19,778 nt of DNA from contig CAVKQI010000039.1 of the NCBI GenBank assembly GCA_963658405.1, forward strand, positions 1 to 19,778, read 5' to 3'. This DNA is from CAG-791 sp963658405 (lineage in GTDB: Bacteria; Bacillota; Clostridia; Lachnospirales; Lachnospiraceae). The translations under genes were made by a program, and so were the position numbers. This document shows positions 1-6,783 of the stretch, piece by piece. How positions within the stretch are numbered: the stretch's first letter is position 1; each line of letters begins with the position of its first letter. Below the pieces are notes generated by a model, which saw only the letters and a program-made list of their open reading frames with translations, searched no databases and had not been told where the DNA came from.

Positions 1-1
1 C

Positions 2-37
2 AAAGCGCCTCTCGCAAGCAAGCTTGCGTCGGCGTTT
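2..37. repeat. Imperfect hairpin at left edge
   Basis: An inner stem CGCAAG/CTTGCG with a CAAG loop lies inside an outer imperfect stem CAAAGCGCC/GGCGTTTG (one bulged G). No T tract follows, so it is not a standard terminator. It may be the end of an upstream gene's terminator or another of the palindromic repeats common in this window. The window edge prevents judging it further. Confidence 0.4.
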
Positions 38-61
38 GAACTTTCGACCCTGGTATCCATA

Positions 62-70
62 TGGTATTAT
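62..70 (+). promoter_or_regulatory. Extended -10 promoter candidate for the aldo/keto reductase
   Basis: TGGTATTAT fits an extended -10 (TG-n-TATTAT) and lies about 60 bases before the chosen start codon. The only -35-like hexamer nearby, TTGAAC at 36-41, is too far for standard spacing, so recognition would depend on the extended -10. Confidence 0.35.
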
Positions 71-128
71 TATACACGCAGTGAACCAATTACACATCAT
101 CTAATTATCGGAAATGAAAGAGGCGGTC

Positions 129-1307
129 ATGCAATACAGAAATGACAGATATGGCAATCCCATCTCCATTCTGGGATATGGGTGTATGCGTTTTACCAAG
201 AATAACGGAATCGTGGATCTGGACAAGGCGGAGAAGGAGGTGATGGCCGCCATTGATGGGGGCGTCAACTACTTTGACACGGCCTACGTCTATGCCGGCA
301 ATGAGGTCGCGGTGGGCAAAATCCTGGAGAAAAATCACGTGCGGGAAAAGATTCGTCTGGCCACTAAGCTCCCCCACTATCTGGTCTCCACCCGGGCCGG
401 CATCGAAGCCAAATTTCAGGAAGAGCTCACCAGACTGAAGACCTCCTATATCGACTACTACCTGATGCACATGCTCACAGATATCGCCTCCTGGAAAAAG
501 CTGCAGGCGCTGGGCATCGAGGACTGGATCCGTGAGAAAAAGGCCGCCGGCCAGATCCGGCAGATCGGCTTTTCTTTCCACGGCACCACGGATATGTTCC
601 TGCAGATCCTGGACGCCTATGACTGGGATTTCTGCCAGATCCAGTACAATTACATGGACGAGCACTCCCAGGCCGGCCGACGGGGACTGGAAGCCGCTGC
701 CGCCAAAGGCATTCCGGTCATCATCATGGAAGGGCTGCGGGGCGGCCGTCTGGTAAACCTGCTGCCGGATTCCGCCAAGGCCATGATCGCCCGGGACGAC
801 CACGGCTACAGCGCCGCCGAATGGGGGCTTCGCTGGCTCTATGACCAGCCGGCCGTCACCTGCGTGCTCTCCGGCATGAATTCCATGGAAATGGTAGAAG
901 AAAACATCCGCATCGCCGATGAGGCTGTCCCCGGCGCCTTCGGCGATGCAGAATTCTCCTTTATTGAAAAGCTGAAGGCAGAGATCGACAAGAACCTCAA
1001 GGTGCCCTGCACCGGCTGCGGCTACTGCATGCCCTGTCCCCAGGGCGTCAATATCCCCGGCACCTTCCGCTGCTACAATGAAATGTATGCGGAAAATAAA
1101 AAGAGCGGCCGTGTGGATTACTACCGCTCCACCCTCCTTCGCCGCAAGCCGGAGGGCGCCTCCATGTGCATCGGATGCGGCGCCTGCGAGTGCCACTGTC
1201 CCCAGGTCATCCCCATCCGGGAGAAATTAAAGGAAGCCCGCCGGGAACTGGAGACACCGGTCTACAAGGTTTCCAAAGCGTTTCTGAAAATTTTTCCTAT
1301 GTGGTAG
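129..1307 (+). CDS. Aldo/keto reductase with C-terminal 4Fe-4S cluster domain
   Basis: Predicted cytoplasmic oxidoreductase of 392 residues. The N-terminal AKR barrel shows FDTAYVYAGNE (Asp50, Tyr55), Lys80 in RLATK and His114 in YLMH, matching the Asp-Tyr-Lys-His tetrad of the family. The C-terminus carries two cysteine clusters, CTGCGYCMPCPQ and CIGCGACECHCPQ, typical of the clostridial AKR subfamily with ferredoxin-like 4Fe-4S binding. The start is the ATG at 129 because AAAGAGG lies 6-12 bases upstream; an in-frame ATG at 114 would place that site inside the coding region. It stands alone, convergent with the GH20 gene. The substrate cannot be read from sequence; members are usually annotated only as putative NAD(P)H or ferredoxin-linked reductases. 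Confidence 0.93.
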   Translation: MQYRNDRYGNPISILGYGCMRFTKNNGIVDLDKAEKEVMAAIDGGVNYFDTAYVYAGNEVAVGKILEKNHVREKIRLATKLPHYLVSTRAGIEAKFQEELTRLKTSYIDYYLMHMLTDIASWKKLQALGIEDWIREKKAAGQIRQIGFSFHGTTDMFLQILDAYDWDFCQIQYNYMDEHSQAGRRGLEAAAAKGIPVIIMEGLRGGRLVNLLPDSAKAMIARDDHGYSAAEWGLRWLYDQPAVTCVLSGMNSMEMVEENIRIADEAVPGAFGDAEFSFIEKLKAEIDKNLKVPCTGCGYCMPCPQGVNIPGTFRCYNEMYAENKKSGRVDYYRSTLLRRKPEGASMCIGCGACECHCPQVIPIREKLKEARRELETPVYKVSKAFLKIFPMW

Positions 1308-1353
1308 GATTTGCAGCTGGTAAGATTTGCAGTCCCTTGCCATATATAACGAA

Positions 1354-1403
1354 GCAGCCGTCTGCGCCGTGACTTACAATGTGGTCACGGTGCAGGCGAC
1401 TGC
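1354..1403. terminator. Large hairpin between convergent aldo/keto reductase and GH20 genes
   Basis: Two 20-base arms (1354-1373 and 1384-1403) pair with three mismatches or wobbles around a 10-base loop. The stem lies between two convergent genes. The flanking T tracts are weak on both strands, so it is a plausible but not canonical bidirectional terminator. Downstream (1410-1450) is T-rich with repeated TTTTATGCA words. Confidence 0.55.
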
Positions 1404-1497
1404 CTTGTTATGTTTGCACTTTTATGCAGTTTTTATGCATTTTTTTGCAGAATTGCCGTGGCAGTGTGCGGTGCGAAAGATGATTACTCATTCCCGC

Positions 1498-3015
1498 TCA
1501 TTCCTCCACCCCATAGATCCGGTTTTCTTCCTTCACCATGGCATCATCCCGGTCGATCATCTCCCGATACCGGGGTGTATTGACCATGCGGTCATAGGCA
1601 GCCTGATCCTCGGCGGCCATTGCCGGCGAAAGAACCAGATAGTCTGCCGGCGCCGGGTTTATGCCAATGCTCTGTAAGTATCTTTCACTGTTTTCCCAGC
1701 GCTGTGAGAAGGAAGCATTGTCTCTGGCTTCTTCCTTCGTCCACATCACCTCTGCCATGGCACCGAGGCGGGGATAGAGCATAAAGGCTGCTTTCTCCAG
1801 CGTGGGGATCCGCTCGGTCCAGAGGGGGCACTCGATGCCCAGCATGGCACTGTGGTCCTCCTCTTCCAGATAATCCGGAACGGGATCGGCTTCCAGGATC
1901 TTTTTCCCGTCGATCAGGTAATGCGGGTAATCCATGTAGCAAAGCGTATTGGCGGACTGGATAAAGCGGCCGCCCCTGTGGGCAAAGTCCGCCACCAGCC
2001 GGTGATCGCCCATCCATGCTTGCACCACAAAGTCTGTCGGCAGAGCCGCGCCCCGGAGGGAGTCATTCCAGACCACCGGTGTTCTGCCCTTTTCCCGGAG
2101 ATATTCCCCGGCCTGCACCACCATCCATTGCTGCAGGGCGTTCTCATCCTTCAGGCCCAGGGCCTTCTTTTTAGCCTGGCAGGCGGGGCACTTTCGCCAA
2201 TGTCCCTTGCATGCCTCATCCCCGCCGATATGGATCATCTCCCCCGGGAAAAGCTCGATGAGCTCGTCCAGGATATTCTTAAGGAAAGTCAGACTCTCCT
2301 CTTTCCCGGCGCAGAGCAGATTTTCATAGATACCGGCCCGCTCTCCCACCTTCATGGGACCGCCGATGATGCTGCCGTCCTCTCTCTGGCACGCGTATTC
2401 CGGATAAGCTGCCAGCAATGCACTCTCATGCCCCGGGATCTCCAGCTCGGGAATGATCTCCATCCCTCTTTCAGCCGCATAGGCCACGATGCGCCGCACC
2501 TGCTTTTGCGTAAAATAGCCGTTTTGTTCCTCCGGCTCCTCAAAATCGCCAAAGTAGGGCATCCCGCGGCGGCTCCCTGTCTCCGTCAGCTTCGGGTAGC
2601 GGCGGATCTCCACGCGCCAGCCCTGGTCATCCACCAGATGCCAGTGCATGCGGTTTAATTTAAAGTAAGCCGCTGCGTCGATGAGGCGGCAGACCTCTTC
2701 CTCCGGCAGGAAATGTCTGGCCGAATCCAGCATCCAACCTCTGTAGCCAAAGCGGGGGCTGTCCGTGATCTCCAGGCAGGGAATTTCGTCCCCGAACTGG
2801 TCCTTCAGCTGCTGCAGGGTCATTTCTGCGTAATGGATTCCCTTTGGGCTTCCCTCCAGGCAGATCTCTCCCTCAGAGATCTGCAGATGATAGCCCTCTT
2901 CCCCGTAATGGGTGTTTTCCTTTTTTTCCAGTTCGGCCTGCTGCCACCGGCAGCTGCCTTCTGTCCGATTCACTTTTTCCGGATAGGGGATCAGATGTAG
3001 TTTCTGTGCATTCAT
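1498..3015 (-). CDS. Beta-N-acetylhexosaminidase, glycoside hydrolase family 20
   Basis: Protein of 505 residues that should remove terminal beta-linked N-acetylglucosamine or N-acetylgalactosamine from glycans. An N-terminal GH20b-like domain (about 1-85) precedes the catalytic barrel, recognised by GYRGWMLDSARHF (90-102), the MHWHLVDDQGWR stretch (123-134) and HIGGDEACKGHW, whose Asp266-Glu267 are the expected catalytic pair of substrate-assisted hydrolysis. No signal peptide is visible, so it is likely cytoplasmic and acts on imported oligosaccharides. The start is fixed by AAAGAGG 6 bases upstream of ATG. It lies 135 bp behind the ROK kinase gene on the same strand, which suggests a small amino-sugar or glycan utilisation operon. 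No transporter is adjacent. Confidence 0.95.
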   Translation of the reverse strand: MNAQKLHLIPYPEKVNRTEGSCRWQQAELEKKENTHYGEEGYHLQISEGEICLEGSPKGIHYAEMTLQQLKDQFGDEIPCLEITDSPRFGYRGWMLDSARHFLPEEEVCRLIDAAAYFKLNRMHWHLVDDQGWRVEIRRYPKLTETGSRRGMPYFGDFEEPEEQNGYFTQKQVRRIVAYAAERGMEIIPELEIPGHESALLAAYPEYACQREDGSIIGGPMKVGERAGIYENLLCAGKEESLTFLKNILDELIELFPGEMIHIGGDEACKGHWRKCPACQAKKKALGLKDENALQQWMVVQAGEYLREKGRTPVVWNDSLRGAALPTDFVVQAWMGDHRLVADFAHRGGRFIQSANTLCYMDYPHYLIDGKKILEADPVPDYLEEEDHSAMLGIECPLWTERIPTLEKAAFMLYPRLGAMAEVMWTKEEARDNASFSQRWENSERYLQSIGINPAPADYLVLSPAMAAEDQAAYDRMVNTPRYREMIDRDDAMVKEENRIYGVEE

Positions 3016-3150
3016 AATTACCTCTTTGATATTCTGCTTGCCGCCGCCATGTGAAGTGCGTGTTTCAGAGGAAAAATTTCACGAAGGATATTTCACAAAA
3101 CGATTTTTGCGAAGGCAGATTTCCGGAAGTAATCATGACTCCGGAGTGCC

Positions 3151-4041
3151 TTAGATTTTTCCTTCGAGTGCCAGCTCTGCCAGGCGCACTGCGCCCATGA
3201 TGCCCTGGTCATCCTTCAGGCTGGCGGGTACGATGTAGCTGTCCATATCATGCATGGCCGGGATATCGTAATAGCCGTGGATATCCTCTGTTACGTATTG
3301 ACGGATCAGGGGGAAGAGCTGCTCCTGGTGCATGACGCCGCCGCCTAAGATGATCCGCTCCGGTGAGAGGATCATGATGAAATTGGCCAGCGCCGATGCC
3401 AGGTAGTGGGCTTCCAGCTCCCAGACTTTGCTGTCGTCCTTCAGCTCAATGGCCTTTTTGCCCCAGCGTTTTTCGATGGATGGACCGCTGGCCAGACCTT
3501 CCAGGCAGCTGTCATGGCTGGGGCATACGCTCTCTCCGGGATCTTCCGGCCGCTTTGCCACCAGGATATGGCCGCCTTCGGGGTGCAGAGCTCCGTGGAG
3601 CATCCTGCCGTCACTGTAGACGCCGATGCCGATGCCGGTGCCCACGGTCATGTAAAGGACATTTTTGATTCCGCGGGCTGCGCCGTAGGTCACCTCACCC
3701 AGGCAGGAGCCTGCCACGTCGGTATCCAGTCCCACCGGCACCTGCAGGGCTTCCTCAAAGGCTCTGACGATGTTGTAATTTCTCCAGGCAAGCTTCGGCG
3801 CCTGCAGGATGCTTCCGTAGGTCGGGGAGGTCTTTACCACATCCACCGGTCCAAAGGAGCCGATGCCCAGGGCACAGATCTGCCTCTCCTTAAAATATGC
3901 GATCAAGGCCGGGACCGTCTCCTCCGGGGTTTTCGTGGGAAAACTCTGCTGTTCCAGGATTTCCCCCTTCTCATTGCCGATGGCGCAGACCATCTTGGTC
4001 CCGCCGGCTTCCAAAGCACCGAATCTTTTTGCTCCCTCCAT
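3151..4041 (-). CDS. ROK-family sugar kinase, fructokinase-like
   Basis: Protein of 296 residues with the ROK fold. The N-terminal phosphate-binding motif EAGGTKM, the central GLDTDVAGSCLGE containing the likely catalytic Asp, the TVGTGIGIGV loop, and the zinc-binding H...CPSHDSC arrangement after HPEGGH are all present. Overall it resembles the ScrK/GmuE fructokinase branch of ROK, which phosphorylates fructose and sometimes other hexoses. The pairing with a GH20 enzyme makes an amino-sugar role possible, but sequence alone does not decide this. The start is supported by GGAGG 5 bases before ATG. Between this gene and the HD-domain gene upstream on the same strand lies a MITE-like element, so it probably has its own promoter. 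Confidence 0.9.
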   Translation of the reverse strand: MEGAKRFGALEAGGTKMVCAIGNEKGEILEQQSFPTKTPEETVPALIAYFKERQICALGIGSFGPVDVVKTSPTYGSILQAPKLAWRNYNIVRAFEEALQVPVGLDTDVAGSCLGEVTYGAARGIKNVLYMTVGTGIGIGVYSDGRMLHGALHPEGGHILVAKRPEDPGESVCPSHDSCLEGLASGPSIEKRWGKKAIELKDDSKVWELEAHYLASALANFIMILSPERIILGGGVMHQEQLFPLIRQYVTEDIHGYYDIPAMHDMDSYIVPASLKDDQGIMGAVRLAELALEGKI

Positions 4042-4135
4042 AGTTTCCTCCGTGTTTTCGTATTTATTGTATATAGGGTTTGTGCTGTATTACATGTGTT
4101 TTTACAGCTGATTTATGGAATAATAAGGACAGTTT

Positions 4136-4297
4136 GTTACTGTTCAGAGCCAGGCAAATTTGCATAAAATGTGCGAGTAATGCTTACGAGCCCATTTTTG
4201 CAAATTTATCTGGCGAGAACACCACATGAGCAAAAGGAAAGCTGCGCAGCAGCGATTTTGCGAATGAGCTCTGAACAGTTACGATAGTTTTATGATC
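4136..4297. repeat. MITE-like structured intergenic repeat, copy 1
   Basis: Terminal inverted repeats ACTGTTCAGAGC (4139-4150) and GCTCTGAACAGT (4268-4279) bound a non-coding element. Inside are a second inverted repeat of about 22 bases around the GCAAATTTGCA core (4151-4172 against 4191-4213) and a hairpin with the palindrome GCTGCGCAGC between GCAAAA and TTTTGC arms. The right-hand 60 bases recur in inverted orientation at the window end (19714-19778) with very few mismatches. It encodes nothing apparent. A MITE or a dispersed structured RNA/terminator element are both possible. Confidence 0.75.
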
Positions 4298-4315
4298 ATC
4301 CTTATAGCTTGTCCA

Positions 4316-4837
4316 TCACAGAGATCTCGCGGATTTGCGGGTCTCCCTTTTAGCACTCAGCGCGCTACACAGATGCACGATCTGCAGACACCGCTCCCGA
4401 ACAGCGCAGTATTTATCCGCCGTCCCCAACAGGACGCTCTCTCTGTAATGCGGTCTGTGGGTCAGGGTAAGAGGCCACATATGCGAGTAGATCATGTCCC
4501 TTTCCCTCTCGTTTAATTCGTAATAACGTCCCGCATTGGTCAGGGCCACCTCCGGATGTTTGCGGCCGTGGTTCCAGGCGCTTCGTCCGCTCGTCCGTAT
4601 ATCGTAGAGATAGAAATCGTGAAGCATGGCGCCTCTGGCCAGCACCCGCTCATCCACATGCACATGGAGCAGTCTGGCCAGCTGATAGGCATGCTCTGCC
4701 ACACTGACGCTGTGGTCATAGGTATTGCAGGAGCCATGCTGGGCAAAGGCTCTCATAGCCAGGATCCTCGGATCATTTTTCATTTCTGTCAGGGTCTGCT
4801 CAAAGACCTCCTGACCGGTGTACGGTTCTTTTTCCAT
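4316..4837 (-). CDS. HD-domain phosphohydrolase, small
   Basis: About 173 residues if started at the ATG at 4837 (MEKEPYTG). The motif YDHSVSVAEHAY followed by ARGAMLHDFYLYD supplies the H...HD metal ligands of the HD superfamily, which hydrolyses phosphate esters of nucleotides or similar compounds; the substrate is unknown. Later parts (HPEVALTNAGRYYELNERERDMI, split over residues, and THRPHYRESVLL) match the all-helical HD fold. The frame stays open upstream to an ATG at 4873 and a TTG at 4882, but those starts fall inside a repeated palindrome and lack a good ribosome binding site; GGGAG upstream of 4837 is only moderately placed. The start is therefore uncertain. It is divergent from the membrane acyltransferase gene. 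Confidence 0.82.
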   Translation of the reverse strand: MEKEPYTGQEVFEQTLTEMKNDPRILAMRAFAQHGSCNTYDHSVSVAEHAYQLARLLHVHVDERVLARGAMLHDFYLYDIRTSGRSAWNHGRKHPEVALTNAGRYYELNERERDMIYSHMWPLTLTHRPHYRESVLLGTADKYCAVRERCLQIVHLCSALSAKRETRKSARSL

Positions 4838-4856
4838 CTGTCGTATATCTCCCGGG

Positions 4857-4876
4857 GAAATGCCATCAGGCATTTC
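4857..4876. repeat. Perfect palindrome with ATGCCATCAGGCAT core
   Basis: GAAATGCC and GGCATTTC form an 8-bp stem around ATCA. The same 14-base core occurs at 10142-10155, 10281-10294 and 19661-19674. Here it overlaps the extreme 5' end of the HD-domain reading frame. The 14-base left flank TTGAAAGAAATGCC, read on the minus strand, is also shared with the trkH terminator, which suggests a terminator remnant next to or within the gene start. Confidence 0.7.
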
Positions 4877-5067
4877 TTTCAAACTTTCTCACCCACTCAT
4901 CTCATGCTGCAATACTCCTCTGCACCATGAAGTAATCTGACAACATCATCTTATAGCAATGTCCGCGCAGTGACAACCATAATATACATGGGCGATGGCC
5001 GCCGGATGTGGATTCCGGAATGCAGGAACAAAGCAGCAGGAAGCGCGTATTTTTTTCAAAAGAAGAC

Positions 5068-5098
5068 TTGACTAAACCCAAGGTGAAGGTAATATTCT
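5068..5098 (+). promoter_or_regulatory. Promoter candidate for membrane acyltransferase gene
   Basis: TTGACT at 5068-5073 is followed by AATATT/TATTCT 17-19 bases later. With this promoter, transcription would begin near 5104, which disfavours the GTG at 5103 as start codon and favours an internal ATG. Confidence 0.4.
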
Positions 5099-5171
5099 TT
5101 TCGTGGAAAGCAGCACGACAAAGCAGCAGATAACCACTGCAACACAGTTGCGGAATGGAGCACGCGAGGAT

Positions 5172-6176
5172 ATGACAGATTCTGCCGATAGCAAATGGAT
5201 TTTCAATAAGATAAATACGATAAAAAAGAAAAAAAACAGCATTGCAGCTTCTGAAGAGTTTTCTATAGAAAGCAGACCAATCAGAGATAAGGAAGCACCG
5301 AAAGCGAAGGGAAATGCAAGGGCTTTCCTGAAGCACATGCCGCAGCTTTTCTGCCGGACAATCTCTGCAGGCAGAAGTTCCCGCACAAACACGAACCGTG
5401 CAGACCGCTACTCTCTGTTGGATACCTTCCGCGGGATCACGATCCTGAGCATGATCTGCTATCACGGGATCTGGGATCTGGTCTTCGTGCTGGACATTCC
5501 CCTTCCCTGGTATACCGGGGAGGCGGGTTTTATCTGGCAGCAGACCATCTGCTGGAGTTTTATCCTGCTCTCCGGCTTCTGCATGCAGTTTTCCAGACGC
5601 TCTGTGCGAAACGGGCTGCAGCTCTTGCTGATCAGTCTGGTGATCACGCTGATCACGGACCTGTTTCTCCCCGAAGAGCGGATCATCTTTGGTGTTCTCA
5701 CGCTGCTGGGCATCTCCATGCTGCTGACAGAGGGGCTTAAAAAGCTGCGGAGACTCGCCGCCGACAAGGGAATTTTTCCGGCGGGCCGTGCACCCCATTG
5801 GGGATGGCTCCTGCTGGCAAGCGGCAGTGCTTTCATCCTTCTGCGCGATATTAACCAGGGCTATCTGGGATTTGGCCCCTGGCGGTGGATCCAGCTGCCG
5901 AGAGAGCTCTATGACGGCTTTTTTATGACTTTTCTTGGCTTTGAGGAAAAAGGTTTTTTCTCCACAGACTACTTCTCCCTCCTGCCCTGGTATCCGCTGT
6001 TTCTGACAGGCTACGCGCTGGGCGGTCTCTTCCTGGCCAGGGGATGGCTCTCCGATCCCGCCTGGAAAAAGAAGATCAGAATCCCCGCCTTTCTGGGACA
6101 GCACTCTCTGCTCATCTATCTGCTGCACCAGCCGCTCTTATTCGGCATCGCGCAGCTGCTGGATCTCTGCAGCTGA
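5172..6176 (+). CDS. DUF1624 / HGSNAT-like membrane acyltransferase family protein
   Basis: Integral membrane protein. The conserved part begins near 5400 with RYSLLDTFRGITILSM and YHGIWDLVFV, the signature of the DUF1624 (heparan-alpha-glucosaminide N-acetyltransferase-like) family, and continues through about seven hydrophobic segments to HSLLIYLLHQPLLFG near the C-terminus. The family is thought to transfer acyl groups across or at the membrane; the bacterial substrate is unknown. The first ~75 residues are unusual: hydrophilic and lysine-rich (IKKKKNS), with no counterpart in typical members that start just before the DTFRG motif. Candidate starts are GTG 5103, ATG 5172 (GAGG just upstream, short spacing) and ATG 5337. 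The 5172 ATG is used here because it follows the likely promoter. A terminator at 6290-6322 follows. Confidence 0.8.
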   Translation: MTDSADSKWIFNKINTIKKKKNSIAASEEFSIESRPIRDKEAPKAKGNARAFLKHMPQLFCRTISAGRSSRTNTNRADRYSLLDTFRGITILSMICYHGIWDLVFVLDIPLPWYTGEAGFIWQQTICWSFILLSGFCMQFSRRSVRNGLQLLLISLVITLITDLFLPEERIIFGVLTLLGISMLLTEGLKKLRRLAADKGIFPAGRAPHWGWLLLASGSAFILLRDINQGYLGFGPWRWIQLPRELYDGFFMTFLGFEEKGFFSTDYFSLLPWYPLFLTGYALGGLFLARGWLSDPAWKKKIRIPAFLGQHSLLIYLLHQPLLFGIAQLLDLCS

Positions 6177-6289
6177 GACCGGATGGCTGCGCGATTTGCG
6201 ATTTACGTTTTGCGACTTGCGCTTCCGCATCTGCACGCCGCTTCGAATCATTTCAGACATATGCCGCCGGCACACAACGCCTAAAATAA

Positions 6290-6322
6290 AAACAGGTGAG
6301 GATTTCTCATCCTCACCTGTTT
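6290..6322. terminator. Bidirectional terminator hairpin, copy 1 of a repeated pair
   Basis: Perfect 13-bp stem AAACAGGTGAGGA/TCCTCACCTGTTT with a 7-base loop, flanked by A and T runs. It serves the acyltransferase gene on + and the two short genes on -. Its core is the reverse complement of the hairpin at 9233-9270 with a single difference in the loop. Confidence 0.85.
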
Positions 6323-6354
6323 GCTTTCTTATTAAGTTGTCTCATCTCACCCGA

Positions 6355-6423
6355 TCAATTCTGGGTAAAGATCTTTCTGAACATACTGCCAATAGAAATA
6401 ATAGTTTTGAAAATACTAAGCAT
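6355..6423 (-). CDS. Putative 22-residue amphipathic peptide
   Basis: ATG at 6423 reads MLSIFKTIISIGS-MFRKIFTQN and stops with TGA. AGGAGG lies 8 bases upstream and overlaps the end of the preceding 28-codon gene (TAAAGGAGG), as expected for a translated second cistron. The peptide alternates hydrophobic residues with Lys/Arg (net positive), so it could form an amphipathic membrane-active helix, similar in size and character to phenol-soluble modulins or small membrane peptides; no family is recognised. The terminator at 6290-6322 closes the unit. Support is the ribosome binding site, operon spacing and terminator; no homology was available. Confidence 0.6.
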   Translation of the reverse strand: MLSIFKTIISIGSMFRKIFTQN

Positions 6424-6437
6424 AGATGGATCCTCCT

Positions 6438-6524
6438 TTAGTTATTCTCTCTCTTTTCGATTTCCTTAAGGACAACTTCGCAAATCTTCATGATGGTGAT
6501 GCCGATAGGTACAAACCAGATCAT
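6438..6524 (-). CDS. Putative 28-residue small protein
   Basis: ATG at 6524 with AAGGAGG 7 bases upstream. The protein reads MIWFVPIGITIMKICEVV then LKEIEKRENN: a hydrophobic N-terminal half followed by a charged, helix-prone tail. It is the first gene of a two-gene unit with the 22-codon gene 14 bases downstream. No function is recognised. The layout could fit a secreted or membrane peptide, a type I toxin-like peptide, or a peptide pair under signal-dependent control. Coding status is inferred from two consecutive ideal Shine-Dalgarno sites in tandem, which is unlikely by chance. Confidence 0.6.
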   Translation of the reverse strand: MIWFVPIGITIMKICEVVLKEIEKRENN

Positions 6525-6607
6525 AGTTTTTCCTCCTTACAGGTCGAATTTTGTATTCTATTGTCTCTTTTTGATCTCCGGAGTTCTGTTCTTTTGTTGA
6601 ACTAAGG

Positions 6608-6677
6608 ATACTATTTTTAACGTAACAGAACCGTATCAGCAGGCTATAACAGAAGCTCTGTATACAGGCGGTAACAG
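6608..6677 (-). promoter_or_regulatory. Promoter region with three spaced TAACAG repeats upstream of the short genes
   Basis: On the + strand TAACAG starts at 6623, 6647 and 6672 (periods 24 and 25), each within longer partly conserved blocks such as CAGGCTATAACAG and CAGGCGGTAACAG. On the minus strand a TAGTAT -10 candidate lies at 6613-6608 with no good -35, about 84 bases before the 28-codon gene. Repeats plus a weak -35 suggest an activator-dependent promoter; the regulator is unknown. The repeat spacing is longer than the roughly 21-base period usual for LytTR sites. Confidence 0.4.
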
Positions 6678-6735
6678 TTATGATGTAAGGCAGGAAGTTT
6701 CTGCTGCAAGACAGCAGCATAGGAGGTCTAAATGT

Positions 6736-6780
6736 CAAAAAAACCGACTGCAGCAGATTTTGTACTCTGCCGCAGCCGGT
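6736..6780 (-). terminator. Rho-independent terminator of the CLC gene
   Basis: On the minus strand a stem of about 15 bp (ACCGGCTGC...GCAGTCGGT with one mismatch) is followed by seven T. It begins just after the stop codon of the antiporter gene. Confidence 0.85.
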
Positions 6781-6783
6781 CGC

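Noticed and set aside
105..1196. Long minus-strand open frame opposite the aldo/keto reductase gene
   Set aside because: No ribosome binding site and a low-complexity composition; the opposite strand encodes a clear AKR with catalytic and cysteine motifs.
4902..6128. 408-codon minus-strand frame opposite the membrane acyltransferase
   Set aside because: Gln/Glu/Arg-rich translation without recognisable fold; it mirrors the DUF1624 coding sequence.
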